From an uncultured Collinsella sp. (lineage in GTDB: Bacteria > Actinomycetota > Coriobacteriia > Coriobacteriales > Coriobacteriaceae): a DNA stretch of 64,000 nucleotides. Both the position numbers and the translations under genes were made by a program. The stretch is from positions 1 through 64,000 of the forward strand of contig CALJDJ010000070.1 in NCBI GenBank assembly GCA_938023705.1, written 5' to 3'. Each line of letters begins with the position of its first letter. Within the stretch, counting starts at the first letter, position 1. Positions 35,082 through 42,969 of this stretch are shown one piece after another. Below the pieces are notes generated by a model that was not told the origin of the DNA, searched no databases, and saw nothing but the letters and a program-made list of their open reading frames with translations.

Positions 35082-36170
35082 TTAGAGGCCAACGGCGGAG
35101 AGGATGAGGCCCCAGCCAGCGCCGATGACGTACATCATGATCAGGAACACGGCATTTTCGCGGGCGCTGCGGTTGGTGCGGAACAGCACCAGATAACCCA
35201 CGCCGGCGGAAATGAGCGTGCCGGCGAGCATCGGCGCCAGTTGCAGCGCGCCTTCCAGATACAGCTGTGTAATGACCACGCTCGCCGAGCAATTGGGAAT
35301 CAGCCCGACAAGCGCCGAACCCAGGACAGCGAGTGTCTCGTTGCCGCGCAGGAACTGCTCGATCGCGGACTCGCCGAACGTCTCGAGCACGGCGACCAGA
35401 ATCAGCGTCACCAGAAAAATGAATACCGAGACCTGCACGGTGTGCGAGATCGCACTGCGGATGATCGACAGGACAGGCGTCCCTTCGTGGGAGTGAGAGT
35501 GACCGTGACCATCATGGTGTTCATGTTCGCCCTCATGACCGTGATCGTGGCCATGTCCGTGTTCGTGCTCGTCCTCGTCTTCATCACAACCGCAATGGTC
35601 GCGCTCGCACAGCTCGTGGATGTGGTCGGCGCTCACGCCTGCCTCGGCCACCTCGTCGATGATGTCACCGCCGCTGTGGTCGTCGTGCGCGCAGTTCACG
35701 TGGGCCGGGTTGGCCGCGGTTCCCAGCACGGTACGGCGAATCGCCGCGTGCGCGCGGGCGTTACGGCGCAGGCCGCGAATGGCAGCGTCCACGATAAAAC
35801 CCGTGACCAGTGCGATCAGCGCTTTCGAAGCCAAAAGCATCGCCATAGTCTGCACGGGAACCTGCTCGGCAAGCAACAGCGGCAGCATCTCATCGGAGGT
35901 CGAAAGGAACACCGCCACCAACGTGCCCAAGGTCACGACACGGCCGGCGTACAGCGTTGCTGCCATGGCCGAAAATCCGCACTGCGGCACCATGCCCAGC
36001 AGCGAGCCAACCACGGGACCCGCAGCGCCGGCGCGCTTGATAGCGCCGTTGACGCGGTCGCCCGCAACGTGCTCAAGTGTCTCGAGAGCAAGATACGTCA
36101 CCAACAAAAACGGCACCAGCGACAGCGTGTCCTTGCCGGCGTCGAGCAGAATATCAATCAGTAAATCCAT
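35082..36170 (-). CDS. Putative heavy-metal exporter with histidine-rich loop
   Basis: A 362-residue membrane protein with two blocks of about four to five hydrophobic segments separated by a cytoplasmic or extracellular loop extremely rich in His, Asp and Glu (residues ~190-235, HEHGHGHDHGHEGEHEHH and similar). The layout, with GMVPQCGFSAMAATLYAGR in the first block and GLIPNCSASVVITQLYLEG in the second, matches the ArsP_2 family of putative 10-TM heavy-metal exporters. The metal is unknown; the His-rich loop suggests a divalent cation such as zinc or manganese. A dyad operator lies upstream. Confidence 0.8.
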   Translation of the reverse strand: MDLLIDILLDAGKDTLSLVPFLLVTYLALETLEHVAGDRVNGAIKRAGAAGPVVGSLLGMVPQCGFSAMAATLYAGRVVTLGTLVAVFLSTSDEMLPLLLAEQVPVQTMAMLLASKALIALVTGFIVDAAIRGLRRNARAHAAIRRTVLGTAANPAHVNCAHDDHSGGDIIDEVAEAGVSADHIHELCERDHCGCDEDEDEHEHGHGHDHGHEGEHEHHDGHGHSHSHEGTPVLSIIRSAISHTVQVSVFIFLVTLILVAVLETFGESAIEQFLRGNETLAVLGSALVGLIPNCSASVVITQLYLEGALQLAPMLAGTLISAGVGYLVLFRTNRSARENAVFLIMMYVIGAGWGLILSAVGL

Positions 36171-36219
36171 GACGGATGGAACCTTTCGTGTCTTTCGGCA
36201 GCATTGTAAAAGTCCTAGC

Positions 36220-36245
36220 GGTCAACTAGGGTATTGTAGTTGTCC
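36220..36245. promoter_or_regulatory. Dyad operator upstream of the metal exporter
   Basis: GGTCAACTA and TAGTTGTCC are inverted around 8 bp with a single mismatch. It lies 50 bp before the exporter start and 97 bp before the divergent exonuclease gene. CCTAG/CTAGG at 36214-36230 overlaps it. The regulator is unknown. Confidence 0.5.
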
Positions 36246-36341
36246 CGGGCGCGGTGCCAATAGTTGCCTATGGTAAACTATCATCTCGCCATAACTCAGT
36301 AACCTCGAGCCGCACAACGCGGCCCGTCCAAGGAGTAGCAT

Positions 36342-37310
36342 ATGAACGTATCGCAAGCACTCGAATACGAGCGCCAGCCGTTTATCCCCATGTTTATCTA
36401 CGGCGACCACGGCGCCATGGAGTCCGAGCGCCAGAAGGGCGAGGAGGCCCTCAAGGTGCTCGAGACCGAGTACTTTACCGCCGAGGGCGACCCCGGCTTC
36501 GACTTTGCCACCGTGCGCGACCTGGCCGACCGCAACCGCGACCTGTGCGACCAGATTGGCGAGGCGCGTCTGCGCAACGTGACGCCCGCGACGCTCTCGC
36601 GCGGCCTGTCCGATGCCGACACCTGCGCCGCCATCGGCAAGATGCAAAAGCGCACCGCCGCGTCCGTTATGCGCGAAATCCGCGGCGACCGCGACGCGCT
36701 CGGCGTGGCCTACGCCCGCAAGCCCATCCAGGGCACCGTGCTCGGTATCGACATCGAGACCACCGGCCGTGCACCCGAGCGCGGCTATATCATCAACGTG
36801 GGCTGGGAGATCATGGAGCTCACCAGCGACGCCGTCCCGCATGACGCCGAGGCACACTACTGCGGCCTGCCCGACATCTACCGCGGCGAAGATGTGCCGC
36901 TGTCGAATATCCACCACATTACCTGGGACGACATCGACGGCAAAACGCCCTTCCGCGAGAACAAGGAGCTGCAAAAGCAGCTGCTCAAGCTTATGAAGAA
37001 GTACCCGTACATGGCGCATAACGCCGCCTTTGAGGACAGCTGGTTCAAGATTCACCTGGACGGTTACGCCGAGGCACGCCGCGCGGGTAAGATCATCGTC
37101 ATCGACTCGCGCCAGATCTGCCGCAGCCTGGACGCCGACGTGCGCTCGCTCCCCCGCGAGTCCGCCCCCGCCGCGCTCGAGAACTGGGCACGCCGTCGCG
37201 GCACCCTCGCGCCCGACGCCAACGAGCAGCATCTGGGTCTGGACGACACCGACCTCATGCTCCGCACGGTACAGGCCGAGTTCAACCTCAAGAACCTGTT
37301 TGCGAAATAA
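36342..37310 (+). CDS. DnaQ-like 3'-5' exonuclease domain protein
   Basis: A 322-residue protein whose second half is a DEDDh exonuclease: GIDIETTG (D137, E139), YMAHNAAFED (N227, D232) and HLGLDDTDLM (H297, D302). The first 130 residues are helical and unique (MFIYGDHGAMESERQKGEEALK, EARLRNVTPATLSRGL). DEDDh enzymes trim DNA or RNA 3' ends or proofread; which applies here is unknown. AAGGAG is 6 nt before the ATG. Confidence 0.87.
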   Translation: MNVSQALEYERQPFIPMFIYGDHGAMESERQKGEEALKVLETEYFTAEGDPGFDFATVRDLADRNRDLCDQIGEARLRNVTPATLSRGLSDADTCAAIGKMQKRTAASVMREIRGDRDALGVAYARKPIQGTVLGIDIETTGRAPERGYIINVGWEIMELTSDAVPHDAEAHYCGLPDIYRGEDVPLSNIHHITWDDIDGKTPFRENKELQKQLLKLMKKYPYMAHNAAFEDSWFKIHLDGYAEARRAGKIIVIDSRQICRSLDADVRSLPRESAPAALENWARRRGTLAPDANEQHLGLDDTDLMLRTVQAEFNLKNLFAK

Positions 37311-37378
37311 CCGATCCATCTGCGGGAGCGCCTGCCAGGCACAGTGCAATCCGTCTGGACGCACCGGCACGCAGTAAA

Positions 37379-37412
37379 CTAGAGCGCAGTCTTATGGCTG
37401 CACCCTAGTTTT
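37379..37412 (+). terminator. Putative terminator after the exonuclease gene
   Basis: CTAGAGCGCAG and CTGCACCCTAG pair imperfectly and are followed by TTTTAA. Confidence 0.45.
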
Positions 37413-37863
37413 AATCAAAACGAGCAAATACGCATGCTTCACATAGTCGGCAGATTGGCCCACCTACTTTTTTCGAGTTGTTCGGCCAGCTGAACCACTA
37501 GTCGAGGCCCCTTGAACCGCAATCGAGCGCTATAGTCGCCCCAATTTCGCAACCAAGCCCTATAAATCTACCTGAATCAATTCGAATAAGACGTTGCGAT
37601 CACACCATTCGTATAGGATAAGGCCGAATAACTCAAATTATGTTGGTGAGGCATCTGAGCGGTCGGCAAAAACGCTTAGAAGCTACGAATCCGCAACTAA
37701 AGTTCACCAAAATGGGGCAGCCGACAGAAACCTCCCCAGCCGAAGCTGCCCCCCCTCAATACGACAGCTCAAAAACCCACCGTTCGCAGAAGATAAGCCG
37801 CGCCCCAATACCGTTGCCCGAAGTTTCGAGCGTATATGGCGTCCGCTATGCCATCATGCGCGT
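37413..37863. other. Gap with short flanking repeat and possible leader
   Basis: No supported gene. CCACCTACTTTTTTCGA followed by GTTGTTCGGCCAGC at 37460-37490 recurs after the next gene. A reading frame that extends the next gene upstream from 37594 has no ribosome site and no protein-like composition. Confidence 0.5.
37460..37490. repeat. TTCGGCCA repeat, left flank
   Basis: 31 bp almost identical to 39092-39122 (direct) and, in reverse complement, to 39281-39308. The three copies bracket the gene at 37864. Confidence 0.7.
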
Positions 37864-39072
37864 ATGGGAATCGTTCTGTCACATACCACGGCACGCGCTG
37901 TATACCAAACAGTCAACTCGCTCGCAAGCCACGCGACCGATCCCATATCTATGGAAAAGATCAAGGTGTCTGCGCCGACCACGTCCAACCTGGAAGCGGC
38001 GCGAGCATGGCTCAACAGAAAGAATGTCGATTCTGAAAGCATCCATGTGCTGACGTTTTCCAATAATGCCAAAAGGCACCGCAAGGGCTGCATCTGCCAC
38101 TGCACGCGCTATACGTTTGATGCAGAAAGCTACCTAGAACTCGAGCCGAACGTCTACATCGTCGACATCAAGCTGTGCGCGTTAGAAGCAACAGCCGACC
38201 TCAACCTTTCGGAGCTCGTTGAGTATTACTTTGAAATCTGCGGCTCCTACGCGCTTGGAACGTCCGACGAAACTCAATATCGCGAGCGCCCAGCCCTAAC
38301 CAGCGTTGAAGAGCTCAGAGCCTTCTTTTCAGAGGCATCGGGGTATCGTGGATCTAATAAAGCACTTAAGGCACTTTCTTATGTACGCGAAGGCTGTCGC
38401 TCCCCACTCGAAACGGCGTTTGTCATGATGCTGACAATGCCCAAGTCAATGGGTGGCTTAGCCATACGCGCTATCAAAACGGACTATCCGATCCCAGTCC
38501 CCAAAAGATACGCCGCCCTAACGCGACGGACGGTTTTCTACCTCGACGCGCTGCTCGAAAATTCGATGACCGATATCGAATACAACGGCTTTTACCACGA
38601 CGAGCCCGAACAGCAATCAATTGACGAGGAACGCCGAAACACGCTGCGAAACATGGGATATGCCGTTATCACAGTTAGTCGTCATTCGTTTTTCAAGCAG
38701 TCCGCTTTTAGGCGGGTCATGGAAGCGATTCGCATTCGCGAGAAGATATGGCCCGGTCGACTCCCGGATAACTTCGCCATCCTGCAAGAAACTCTTCGTC
38801 AATTTGTCTTGCGGCGCTACTTCGAATACGGTCGCCGCGTCCTGGAGACACTCAAAGAAGAAGAGGCCGCCAAGCGCGAAATTGCAAGCCAATATCCGCA
38901 AGCTGATGACCCGAGCATCAACGATGTGCCAGAACCCGACGACATGCAACACGTCGGGGCCCTTGCTGAGGAAATCAATGGGCCTTGGGAATGCGACATG
39001 TTCGCAAAAATCGATGAAAACCGCACGGAAGACGACACGATTATTGATCTAATTGAGAATTCGCTCTTCTAA
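37864..39072 (+). CDS. Orphan protein with nuclease-like domain
   Basis: A 402-residue protein. The N-terminus GIVLSHTTARAVYQ, the middle SPLETAFVMMLTMPKSMGGLAIRAIKTDYPI and the segment DIEYNGFYHDEPEQQSIDEERRNTLRNMGYAVITVSRHSF correspond to the two-part layout of the protein at 28362; the latter segment resembles Vsr/DUF559 nuclease domains. An extra acidic C-terminal tail of ~100 residues is unique here. No ribosome site precedes the ATG, so initiation may be leaderless. It is AT-richer than neighbours, monocistronic and bracketed by repeats, which suggests an acquired islet, possibly a defence gene. Confidence 0.65.
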   Translation: MGIVLSHTTARAVYQTVNSLASHATDPISMEKIKVSAPTTSNLEAARAWLNRKNVDSESIHVLTFSNNAKRHRKGCICHCTRYTFDAESYLELEPNVYIVDIKLCALEATADLNLSELVEYYFEICGSYALGTSDETQYRERPALTSVEELRAFFSEASGYRGSNKALKALSYVREGCRSPLETAFVMMLTMPKSMGGLAIRAIKTDYPIPVPKRYAALTRRTVFYLDALLENSMTDIEYNGFYHDEPEQQSIDEERRNTLRNMGYAVITVSRHSFFKQSAFRRVMEAIRIREKIWPGRLPDNFAILQETLRQFVLRRYFEYGRRVLETLKEEEAAKREIASQYPQADDPSINDVPEPDDMQHVGALAEEINGPWECDMFAKIDENRTEDDTIIDLIENSLF

Positions 39073-39091
39073 AGGCGATCTCTGCGGATGT

Positions 39092-39122
39092 CCACCTACA
39101 TTTTTCGACTTATTCGGCCACC
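39092..39122. repeat. TTCGGCCA repeat, right flank
   Basis: CCACCTACATTTTTCGA plus CTTATTCGGCCACC repeats the copy at 37460-37490 in the same orientation with five differences. Confidence 0.7.
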
Positions 39123-39280
39123 GATGTGCCAGATTGGCTGCAGCAATGCTCAATATAACTTTAGATAAAACTGATTCTGCAGGAACTCCCGTAGAGGAAG
39201 AACTGATTCTCGCGGTATTTAACACGATAAAGTACAAATATGAACAGTTCTAATGCTTCTCAAGGTGGCTTTCTTAGCAT

Positions 39281-39308
39281 GCTGGCCGAACATCTCGAAA
39301 TATGTTGG
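39281..39308. repeat. TTCGGCCA repeat, inverted third copy
   Basis: In reverse complement it reads CCAACATATTTCGAG then ATGTTCGGCCAGC. The rest of 39123-39387 shows no gene I can support. Confidence 0.6.
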
Positions 39309-39387
39309 CGAGCATTGCGTCGATGTCTCCCAACCCGCAGAAAATCGCAGAGGCGGCAAGCAGTCATCGAAATTAACGTAAATAGTA

Positions 39388-39448
39388 TTGACATATGAAC
39401 ATGCGCTCATATAATCGGAAGTAAGTTATATGAGCGCATGTTCATATG
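39388..39448 (+). promoter_or_regulatory. Promoter and double operator of the arsR-type gene
   Basis: TTGACA (39388-39393) and TATAAT (39410-39415), 16 bp apart, make a near-consensus promoter. A perfect 23-bp inverted repeat (39392-39414 and 39426-39448) covers it. Each arm contains the ArsR/SmtB-type site ATATGAACATGCGCTCATAT. The same site occurs at 40165, so the repressor probably controls itself and the ATPase. Confidence 0.88.
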
Positions 39449-39461
39449 AAAGGATGTTGCA

Positions 39462-39827
39462 ATGAGCAGCCACGCTGATGAAACAAAGACTGGCATCGAG
39501 GCCACCGAGCTGATCGTCCCCACCACCTGCTCGCCCGAGGACCTTCCCGACGAGGAGCTGTTGTACGACCTGGCCGACCTGTTCAAGGTCTTCAGCGACA
39601 CCACACGCATCAAGATCCTCTATGCCCTCATGGGCCGCGAGCTCTGCGTGGCTGACATCGCCGAAGCGACCGCAACCTCGCAGTCGGCAGTATCGCACCA
39701 GCTGCGCACGCTTAAGCAGTCGCACCTGGTCAAGTTCCGCCGCGACGGCCGCAACATTCTCTACTCGCTCGCCGACGATCACGTCTACACCATGCTTAAC
39801 CAGGGCATGAGCCATATCTGCGAATAG
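39462..39827 (+). CDS. ArsR/SmtB-family metal-sensing repressor
   Basis: A 121-residue winged-helix repressor. LADLFKVFSDTTRIKILYALMGRELCVADIAEA is the family core, TSQSAVSHQLRTLKQSHLVKFRRDGRNILYSL the recognition helix and wing. The C-terminal helix carries D-x-H-x10-H-x2-E (DDHVYTMLNQGMSHICE), the alpha-5 site that binds zinc or cobalt in SmtB/CzrA-like sensors. The Cys in ELCVAD is shared with CadC-type alpha-3 sites but lacks a second Cys, so zinc sensing is most likely. It sits downstream of the double operator and starts the metal cluster. Confidence 0.93.
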   Translation: MSSHADETKTGIEATELIVPTTCSPEDLPDEELLYDLADLFKVFSDTTRIKILYALMGRELCVADIAEATATSQSAVSHQLRTLKQSHLVKFRRDGRNILYSLADDHVYTMLNQGMSHICE

Positions 39828-39890
39828 CAATCAACCACGGTATCAGCGCGGCCGGCACCCAGACCGCTAACACAGGGAAAGGAACCCACC

Positions 39891-40109
39891 ATGAAAAAGC
39901 AGTTCAAGCTCGACGAGATCGATTGCGCCAACTGCGCGCGCGAGCTTCAGGACGAACTTGCCAAGCTCGAGGGCGTCAAGTCCGTTTCGGTCAACTTTAT
40001 GACCCAGAAGCTGACGCTCGAGGCCGACGACGCCAAGTTCGACGAGGTCCTGGACCGCGTCGTTGAGTTCACCGCCGACGCCGAGCCGGACTGCGAGATC
40101 ATTCTCTAA
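39891..40109 (+). CDS. Free-standing heavy-metal-associated (HMA) domain protein
   Basis: A 72-residue ferredoxin-like HMA domain with the metal-binding DCANCA (C12, C15). Zinc/cadmium/lead ATPases usually carry this domain at their N-terminus; the ATPase downstream lacks it, so this protein probably delivers metal to it. The Asp before the first Cys resembles the DCxxC motif of ZntA rather than the MxCxxC of copper proteins, which supports zinc. AAAGGA lies upstream. It is in one transcript or regulon with the repressor. Confidence 0.92.
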   Translation: MKKQFKLDEIDCANCARELQDELAKLEGVKSVSVNFMTQKLTLEADDAKFDEVLDRVVEFTADAEPDCEIIL

Positions 40110-40164
40110 CCCGCGCATACGTTGACCTGCGAGGCCGCGCTTGCCGCGGCCTTTGCTCGCGAAA

Positions 40165-40186
40165 TTATATGAGCGAGTGTTCATAA
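40165..40186 (+). promoter_or_regulatory. ArsR-type operator ahead of the P-type ATPase
   Basis: TTATATGAGCGAGTGTTCAT matches the arm of the repressor operator at 39426 in 18 of the first 20 positions and lies 23 bp before the ATPase start. Confidence 0.8.
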
Positions 40187-40208
40187 ACTCAAATGAGAGG
40201 TTTGAATC

Positions 40209-42161
40209 ATGACAGCCGCCGATCCCAAAAAGAAAAAGAAGAAGCGCAAGAAGAGAGAGTCCCTTGAGCATAAGCGCAACCGCATCCTGGTAGCACTGGG
40301 CATTTTTGCCGTTGTTTATGCCCTCGACGAGCTCGGCGCCCTCACTATCGCATTTGGGGAGCCCGGCAACATCTACGCCAGCTTTGTGCTGTTCCTCGTG
40401 CCGTTTTTGATTGCCGGCTACGACGTACTGCAAAAGGCATTCAATAACATCCGCCGCGGCAAGGCCTTCGACGAGAGCTTCCTCATGGCCGTCGCGACCA
40501 TCGGCGCGTTTGCCATGGTGCTCTTCCCCGACACCGACCCGCACATGGCCGAAGGTGCCGCTGTCATGCTGTTCTACCAGGTCGGCGAGTTGTTCCAGGC
40601 ATACGCCGTGGGCAAGAGCCGCAAGTCGATCAGTGCCATGATGAACATCGCGCCCGACTACGCTAACGTCGAGCAAGCCGACGGCACACTCGAACAGGTC
40701 TTTCCCGATGACATCGCCGTCGGCACCGTGATCGTGGTCAAGCCCGGCGAGCGCGTGCCTATCGACGGCGTCATCGTCGAGGGCGAAACCCAGCTCGACA
40801 CCGCCGCACTCACGGGCGAGTCGGTCCCCCGCCCGGCCAAGACCGGCGACGATATCATCAGCGGTTGCATCAACATGACGGGCCTCATCCACGTGCGCAC
40901 CACCAAGCCCTTTGGCGAGTCAACCGTCGCGCGTGTTCTGGAGCTCGTGGAGAATGCCAGCGAAAAGAAGGCGCGCACCGAGAACTTCATCACGCGCTTT
41001 GCCCGCGTCTACACCCCCGCCGTCACTGGCGCTGCCGCGGTGCTCGCGCTTGGCGGCGGCCTGGTGACTGGCGCTTGGTCCGATTGGATCCTGCGCGGCC
41101 TGACCTTCCTGGTCGTCAGCTGCCCGTGCGCCCTCGTGATCAGCGTACCGTTGAGTTTCTTTGGCGGCATCGGCGGCGCGTCCAAGCTGGGCGTTCTCAT
41201 CAAGGGCTCCAACTACCTCGAGACGCTCGCCGACGTGGACACCGTCGTCTTTGACAAGACGGGCACCCTCACCAACGGCACGTTCTCGGTCGTCGCGGTG
41301 CACCCCGAGGCAGGCTATACCGAGCAGTCGCTACTCGAGGTCGCAGCCCTCGCCGAGTCGTTCTCCGACCATCCCATCGCGCAGTCCGTGCGCGACGCCT
41401 ACCAGGGCGAGGTCGACCCCAAGCGCGTGAGCGACTCCGCCAACGACGCGGGCCACGGCGTGACGGCAACCATCGACGGCAAGCACGTCGTCGTCGGCAA
41501 CGCCAAGATGCTCGCCGCGGCCGGCGTTGAAGCACCGGACTGTGAGGTTGCCGGCACAATCCTCCACGTGCTCGTGAACGGCGTGTATGTCGGCCACATC
41601 GTGATTGCAGACACCGTTAAGGCCGATGCCGAGCAAACGATTCGCGACCTGCATGCCGCCGGTATCAACCGAACCGTCATGCTCACGGGCGACCGCGAGG
41701 AGGTTGCAGCGTCTGTGGCCAAGCAACTCGGTCTCGACGAGTTCCACGCGCAGCTCCTGCCGGGCGACAAGGTCGAGCGCGTTGAGGCGTTGCTCGCGGC
41801 CGAAAGTGGCAAGGGCAAGCTCGCCTTTGTCGGTGACGGCATCAACGACGCGCCTGTGCTTACGCGCGCCGATGTGGGCATTGCCATGGGCGCCATGGGC
41901 TCGGACGCCGCGATCGAGGCCGCCGACGTGGTGCTGATGGACGACAAGCCGTCCAACATTTCCCGCGCGATCCGCGTGGCGCGCAAGACCATGACGATTG
42001 TTTGGCAGAACATAATCTTTGCGCTGGGCATTAAGCTGCTGATCCTTGTGCTGGCAGCGCTGGGTATCGCCAATATGTGGCTTGCCGTCTTTGGCGACGT
42101 AGGCGTGGCGATCATCGCCATCCTGAACGCCATGCGCGCGATGGGTGTCAAGAACCTGTAG
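40209..42161 (+). CDS. P1B-type heavy-metal-translocating ATPase (Zn/Cd/Pb type)
   Basis: A 650-residue P-type ATPase that exports soft metal cations. The transmembrane ion motif is CPC (305-307), the phosphorylated Asp is D349 in DKTGTLT, the hinge is GDGIND (542-547), and TGES and HP (SDHPIAQSV) are present. The N-terminus is a run of lysines (KKKKKKRKKRES) instead of an HMA domain, which is instead supplied by the separate 72-residue protein. Hydrophobic segments begin at ILVALGIFAVVYALDELGAL. The ArsR-type operator and zinc-like repressor point to zinc or cadmium. Confidence 0.93.
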   Translation: MTAADPKKKKKKRKKRESLEHKRNRILVALGIFAVVYALDELGALTIAFGEPGNIYASFVLFLVPFLIAGYDVLQKAFNNIRRGKAFDESFLMAVATIGAFAMVLFPDTDPHMAEGAAVMLFYQVGELFQAYAVGKSRKSISAMMNIAPDYANVEQADGTLEQVFPDDIAVGTVIVVKPGERVPIDGVIVEGETQLDTAALTGESVPRPAKTGDDIISGCINMTGLIHVRTTKPFGESTVARVLELVENASEKKARTENFITRFARVYTPAVTGAAAVLALGGGLVTGAWSDWILRGLTFLVVSCPCALVISVPLSFFGGIGGASKLGVLIKGSNYLETLADVDTVVFDKTGTLTNGTFSVVAVHPEAGYTEQSLLEVAALAESFSDHPIAQSVRDAYQGEVDPKRVSDSANDAGHGVTATIDGKHVVVGNAKMLAAAGVEAPDCEVAGTILHVLVNGVYVGHIVIADTVKADAEQTIRDLHAAGINRTVMLTGDREEVAASVAKQLGLDEFHAQLLPGDKVERVEALLAAESGKGKLAFVGDGINDAPVLTRADVGIAMGAMGSDAAIEAADVVLMDDKPSNISRAIRVARKTMTIVWQNIIFALGIKLLILVLAALGIANMWLAVFGDVGVAIIAILNAMRAMGVKNL

Positions 42162-42174
42162 CTTGTACTCGGAC

Positions 42175-42305
42175 GGTCCCGGCAGGGATGTCCCCTCCAA
42201 AACGTCCTCGGCAAATGTGGCCCCGTTGTCCTGCTCCTACGGGGCTATAGACAACGGGGCCACTTGCCTGCGGAATGTTTTGGAGGGGACATCCCTGCCG
42301 GGACC
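42175..42305. repeat. Giant 131-nt hairpin between convergent genes
   Basis: The outer 29-bp arms (42175-42203 and 42277-42305) are perfectly complementary; the inner 13-bp arms TGGCCCCGTTGTC (42218-42230) and GACAACGGGGCCA (42250-42262) are too, with GGCAA/TTGCC between. It follows the ATPase gene and faces the DtxR-type gene. It may be a bidirectional terminator or a MITE-like element. Confidence 0.85.
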
Positions 42306-42383
42306 TGCGGCAACATCGCCGGTGGTTCTTGGGCATCGCTTGCTGGCGGGGTTCCTTGGCTGAGTTAGACTTGGTTGATGGGG

Positions 42384-42761
42384 TTACTGATCCCGGTCGC
42401 CGTCCCGGCCCAGCATTGCCCTTAGCTTCTCAAAGCTTTCCTCGCTTAGGCAGTGCTCCATGTGGCAGCCCTCTTGCGAGGCAACCTCTGCCGAAACGCC
42501 TGCGTCCTCGAGCAGCCCCACAAAAAAGCAGTGGCGCTCCCACATTTGGCGAGCGACCTCCAGACCACGCTCCGTCAGATGAACGTCGCGCTTGCCCATT
42601 TCGACATAGCCGTTGCTTTCCAGCGTCGCCATGGCCTTGGAAACGCTCGCCTTGGTCACGCCCAGGTATTCGGCGACGTCGATTGAGCGCACCGTGCCTT
42701 GGCGCTGCGACAGAACGTAGATCGATTCGAGATAGTCTTCTCCGGATTCACGTAGGGCCAT
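42384..42761 (-). CDS. DtxR/MntR-family metal-dependent regulator
   Basis: A 125-residue regulator with the family helix-turn-helix (SIDVAEYLGVTKASVSKAMATLESNGYVEM) and the dimerisation/metal domain (ERGLEVARQMWERHCFFVGLLEDAGVSAEVASQEGCHMEHCLSEESFEKL), where His, Cys and Glu residues bind iron or manganese. It lacks the SH3-like third domain, as MntR does. It would repress metal-uptake genes when metal is plentiful; no target is in the window. AAAGGCGG precedes the ATG. Confidence 0.92.
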   Translation of the reverse strand: MALRESGEDYLESIYVLSQRQGTVRSIDVAEYLGVTKASVSKAMATLESNGYVEMGKRDVHLTERGLEVARQMWERHCFFVGLLEDAGVSAEVASQEGCHMEHCLSEESFEKLRAMLGRDGDRDQ

Positions 42762-42899
42762 GGGCCGCCTTTCGCGATGATTGCTAGTTAGCCTTCTGAT
42801 ACTTTCCTTGGCTTACTTTACCGCAAAAGTTGACCATGTCTTACTGCATTGACCAAAAAGTTAGCCGCGTTTCACAAAACGTGCGGGACGAAAACAAAA

Positions 42900-42962
42900 T
42901 GGGAACGCCCCGCAAGGAGTGTCCCCAGCTGCCGGCAGATAAGGAGCGTCCCCAAGTGCCGG
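42900..42962. repeat. REP-like TGCCGGCA palindromic repeat, copy 2
   Basis: AAGGAGTGTCCCCAGCTGCCGGCAGATAAGG then AGCGTCCCCAAGTGCCGGG, the same two-part design as at 2627. It lies 3' of the HAD phosphatase gene. Confidence 0.8.
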
Positions 42963-42969
42963 GTCGCAG

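Noticed and set aside
37594..37863. 90-codon extension of the nuclease-like orphan
   Set aside because: No ribosome site and no protein-like sequence; the family-like start is at 37864.
39053..39253. 66-codon frame after the orphan gene
   Set aside because: It starts inside the preceding gene and overlaps the TTCGGCCA repeat.
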